A stretch of 8,789 nt of DNA from Candidatus Equimonas enterica (GTDB lineage: Bacteria; Bacteroidota; Bacteroidia; Bacteroidales; Bacteroidaceae). The notes under the pieces are model-generated. The model did no database searches. It was not told where the DNA came from and was given only the letters and a program-made list of their open reading frames with translations. The DNA lies in the NCBI GenBank assembly GCA_018066225.1, contig JAGHRU010000183.1, forward strand, positions 1 to 8,789. Direction: 5' to 3'. A program made the position numbers and the translations under genes. This document shows, piece by piece, positions 6,859 to 8,789 of this stretch. Every line of letters starts with the position of its first letter. Position 1 is the stretch's first letter.

Positions 6859-8208
6859 ATGCTGAAGAAAACCTTTTTGCTATGCCTCGCCCTCTGCGCC
6901 GTCACCGCTTTCGCGCAAAAGAATGTGGTGGACGAAGTCGTGTGGGTCGTAGGTGATGCGCCTATTCTCCTCTCTGATATAGAGGAGACACGCATCAGTC
7001 AGGAAATGAACGGAGAGGCGGTAAGCAATCCCTATTGCACCATCCCCGAACAACTGGCGATACAGAAACTCTTTATCCATCAGGCCGAGATAGACAGCGT
7101 GGAGGTGAGCGAAGGCGATGTCGCCCGCTTTGCCGATCAACGCATCAACTACTTCATTCAGAACTTCGGCTCACGTGAGAATGTGGAGGCGATGTCGCAC
7201 AAAACCATTGCTCAACTTCGTGAGGAGTTTAAGGAGCAAGCGCGCAACGACCAACTCATGAATGGCGTGAAGCAGAGTCTCATACGCAGCACCAAGGTGA
7301 CGCCTGCCGAGGTGCGTGAGTATTACAAGCACGTGCCCGAAGACAGCATACCCTATATCCCGACGATGGTGGAGGTGCAAATCATCACCTCACAGCCTAA
7401 AATATCGCGCGAAGAAGTGGAGCGTGTAGAAGGCCAGTTGCGCGACTATGCGCAGCGCGTCAATAGTGGCGAAAGTTCCTTCTCCACACTGGCGCTCCTC
7501 TATTCGCAAGACCCGGGTAGCGCACGTCGTGGTGGTGAACTCGGATTTATGGGCAAGGGCGAACTCGTCGATGAGTTTGCCAACGTGGCCTTTGCGCTCA
7601 ACGACACCAAAAAAGTGTCGAAAATCGTTCACTCCGAGTTTGGTTACCACATCATACAGTTGATAGAGAAGCGCGGCGACAAGATTAACTGCCGTCACAT
7701 CCTCTTGAAACCCGAAGTGGAAGAGAGCGAAATCACCCGCTGTCTGGGGCGGCTGGACTCCATAGCTGGTGATATCCGCGATGGGAAATTCACCTTTGAT
7801 GCAGCCGCTTTCCGCCTCTCTGACGACAAGGATACGCGCAACAACAACGGCTTGCTCGTCAATCAACAAGGCTACAACATCACTTCTCGCTTTGAAATGA
7901 AAGACCTGCCGCAGGATGTGGCGAAGATGGTAAGCACCATGCAAGTGGGTGAGGTGTCGCGAGCCTTCCGTATGGTCAGCGACAAGACAGGACAGGAGGT
8001 GTGCGCCATCGTGAAACTCAAAAACCGCATTGATGGACACCGTGCCACGATGGCCGACGACTATCAGACCCTTATGGAGGAAGTGCTCTTCGTTAGAAAT
8101 AAGGAGAAGATAGACGAATGGATTAAGCAAAAGATAAAGACCACCCACGTCATCGTCAATCCCGACTGGCGCAACTGCGATTTCCAGTATGAGGGCTGGG
8201 TGAAATAA
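6859..8208 (+). CDS. surA: SurA-type periplasmic chaperone / peptidylprolyl isomerase
   Basis: A 449-residue exported protein with the SurA layout. The signal peptide (1-19) has likely cleavage at AFA before QKNVVDE. A SurA N-terminal chaperone domain covers ~22-165 (VVDEVVWVVGDAPILLSDIE is typical of its start). Parvulin domain 1 is at ~169-271 and parvulin domain 2 at ~277-388. In the family SurA binds unfolded outer-membrane proteins in the periplasm and hands them to the BAM machinery. Each parvulin domain here looks half-complete. Domain 1 keeps GGELGFMGKGELVDEF and FGYHIIQLIE but has VEVQIIT where active domains have RHIL. Domain 2 keeps CRHILLKP but has no FGYHI ending. Chaperone work may therefore matter more than isomerase activity. 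It lies 15 bases after the other isomerase and 54 bases before the OstA-like gene, which supports an outer-membrane assembly role. The symbol is used by domain layout; orthology was not tested. Confidence 0.88.
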   Translation: MLKKTFLLCLALCAVTAFAQKNVVDEVVWVVGDAPILLSDIEETRISQEMNGEAVSNPYCTIPEQLAIQKLFIHQAEIDSVEVSEGDVARFADQRINYFIQNFGSRENVEAMSHKTIAQLREEFKEQARNDQLMNGVKQSLIRSTKVTPAEVREYYKHVPEDSIPYIPTMVEVQIITSQPKISREEVERVEGQLRDYAQRVNSGESSFSTLALLYSQDPGSARRGGELGFMGKGELVDEFANVAFALNDTKKVSKIVHSEFGYHIIQLIEKRGDKINCRHILLKPEVEESEITRCLGRLDSIAGDIRDGKFTFDAAAFRLSDDKDTRNNNGLLVNQQGYNITSRFEMKDLPQDVAKMVSTMQVGEVSRAFRMVSDKTGQEVCAIVKLKNRIDGHRATMADDYQTLMEEVLFVRNKEKIDEWIKQKIKTTHVIVNPDWRNCDFQYEGWVK

Positions 8209-8250
8209 ATCCTTACGACACTGCGATACCAACGACATACAAGACATACG

Positions 8251-8294
8251 GTTTGGGCTTGGATGGGAATGTTGTTCCTCTTCTTGGCCCAAAC
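8251..8294 (+). promoter_or_regulatory. Inverted repeat enclosing the OstA-like start codon
   Basis: GTTTGGGC at 8251-8258 and GCCCAAAC at 8287-8294 are perfect complements, and a G-U pair at each end could extend the RNA stem to ten. The 28-base loop holds both candidate start codons (8263 and 8269). In the mRNA this could affect how ribosomes reach the start. The right arm is coding, so chance is possible. Confidence 0.35.
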
Positions 8295-8789
8295 TTACGC
8301 TATGCACTCTACTTCTTACCAGCGGCGTCATAGCAGAGAGGATGAACGGGTGCATCTGGTGCACGCCGATAGATTGGAGGCTGACCAGTACCGCTTCCCT
8401 GGAGCACAAATCCTTTTCGGCCATGTCACGCTGACCCATTCGGGGATGCGATTGAAGTGTGACAGCGCCGTGCTCTATCAAGGTAGCAATTCCTTTATGG
8501 CTGTCGGTCATGTCCGTTTGACGCAGGGCGACACGCTCTCGCTCACGGGTGACTCGTTGTACTACGACGGCACGGGGCAGTTGGCTCAAGTGTTTAGCCA
8601 TGTCGTGATGCGCCATCGCACGCTGACGCTCTACACCGAGCACTTCAACTACGACCGTATTGCCCAGAGAGGTTACTACAATGATGGCGGCAAACTGGTC
8701 GATAACGGTGCCACGCTTACGTCGCTTTTGGGTGATTATTTCACGTCGCAGTGCCGCGCAGAGTTTTACCGTGAGGTACAACTGGTCAG
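8263..8789 (+). CDS. OstA/LptA-like protein, N-terminal part (3' end outside window)
   Basis: The frame stays open to the window end, with about 175 complete codons. After a hydrophobic start (MGMLFLFLAQTYA), residues from ~30 on show the repeating short-strand pattern of the OstA/LptA beta-jellyroll family: VHADRLEADQ, ILFGHVTLTHSGMRLKCDSA, FMAVGHVRLTQGDTLSLTGD, LYYDGTGQLAQVFSHVVM and LYTEHFNYDR. LptA-type proteins form the periplasmic bridge that carries lipopolysaccharide to the LptD translocon. Bacteroidales homologues are annotated as OstA-like and are often longer than LptA. The start is uncertain: ATG 8263 is the first in frame after the surA stop, and ATG 8269 is also possible. The signal peptide is oddly short and lacks basic residues. 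In-frame upstream codons would read RHTVWAW, a more typical signal start, but no standard start codon precedes them. The gene follows surA in the same frame, 54 bases after its stop. Confidence 0.85.
   Translation, partial: MGMLFLFLAQTYAMHSTSYQRRHSREDERVHLVHADRLEADQYRFPGAQILFGHVTLTHSGMRLKCDSAVLYQGSNSFMAVGHVRLTQGDTLSLTGDSLYYDGTGQLAQVFSHVVMRHRTLTLYTEHFNYDRIAQRGYYNDGGKLVDNGATLTSLLGDYFTSQCRAEFYREVQLV

Noticed and set aside
7390..8781. 463-codon minus-strand open frame opposite surA and the OstA-like gene
   Set aside because: Antisense to coding sequence with clear family motifs; its His/Leu/Val-rich translation is typical of a shadow frame.

Overview
The window looks like ordinary core chromosome of a Bacteroidota member, probably of the order Bacteroidales and closest in style to a fairly GC-rich Prevotellaceae genome. 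Supporting signs are a TAnnTTTG-type -7 box in front of guaB, translation starts without clear Shine-Dalgarno sequences, and the order guaB - PpiC-type isomerase - SurA-type isomerase - OstA/LptA-like protein, which I know from Bacteroidales. All convincing genes lie on the + strand. The genus is a guess from gene content, with no database search behind it.

Left part (1-3472). The window opens inside pgk (phosphoglycerate kinase), with its C-terminal, nucleotide-binding half present. After 21 bases comes a small lipoprotein that looks like a periplasmic solute-binding protein with no transporter genes beside it. Its signal-peptide codons contain a 13-base alternating AT tract. A cytoplasmic, helical TPR-repeat protein of about 700 residues follows, in the same reading frame as the lipoprotein and separated from it by a single TAG. 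The three genes are close enough to be co-transcribed.

Middle (3473-3882). This 410-base gap holds no convincing gene. It contains a long imperfect stem-loop just after the TPR gene (possible terminator), then a degenerate tandem array with a 22-23 base period whose units begin GGGCA, then an A8 tract and a good -7 promoter box only about 25 bases before the guaB start.

Right part (3883-8789). guaB (IMP dehydrogenase) is complete with both CBS domains and the catalytic cysteine. Downstream are two exported parvulin-type chaperone/isomerases and the 5' part of an OstA/LptA-like protein that runs off the window end. Together these three suggest outer-membrane biogenesis: SurA-type proteins escort outer-membrane proteins through the periplasm, and OstA/LptA-type proteins move lipopolysaccharide across it. 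Small gaps (42, 15 and 54 bases) suggest one transcript led by guaB. I see no mobile element, CRISPR array, tRNA or rRNA, and no clear new multi-gene system. The least explained items are the 22-base-period array, the AT tract in the lipoprotein start, and the hairpin that encloses the OstA-like start codon.
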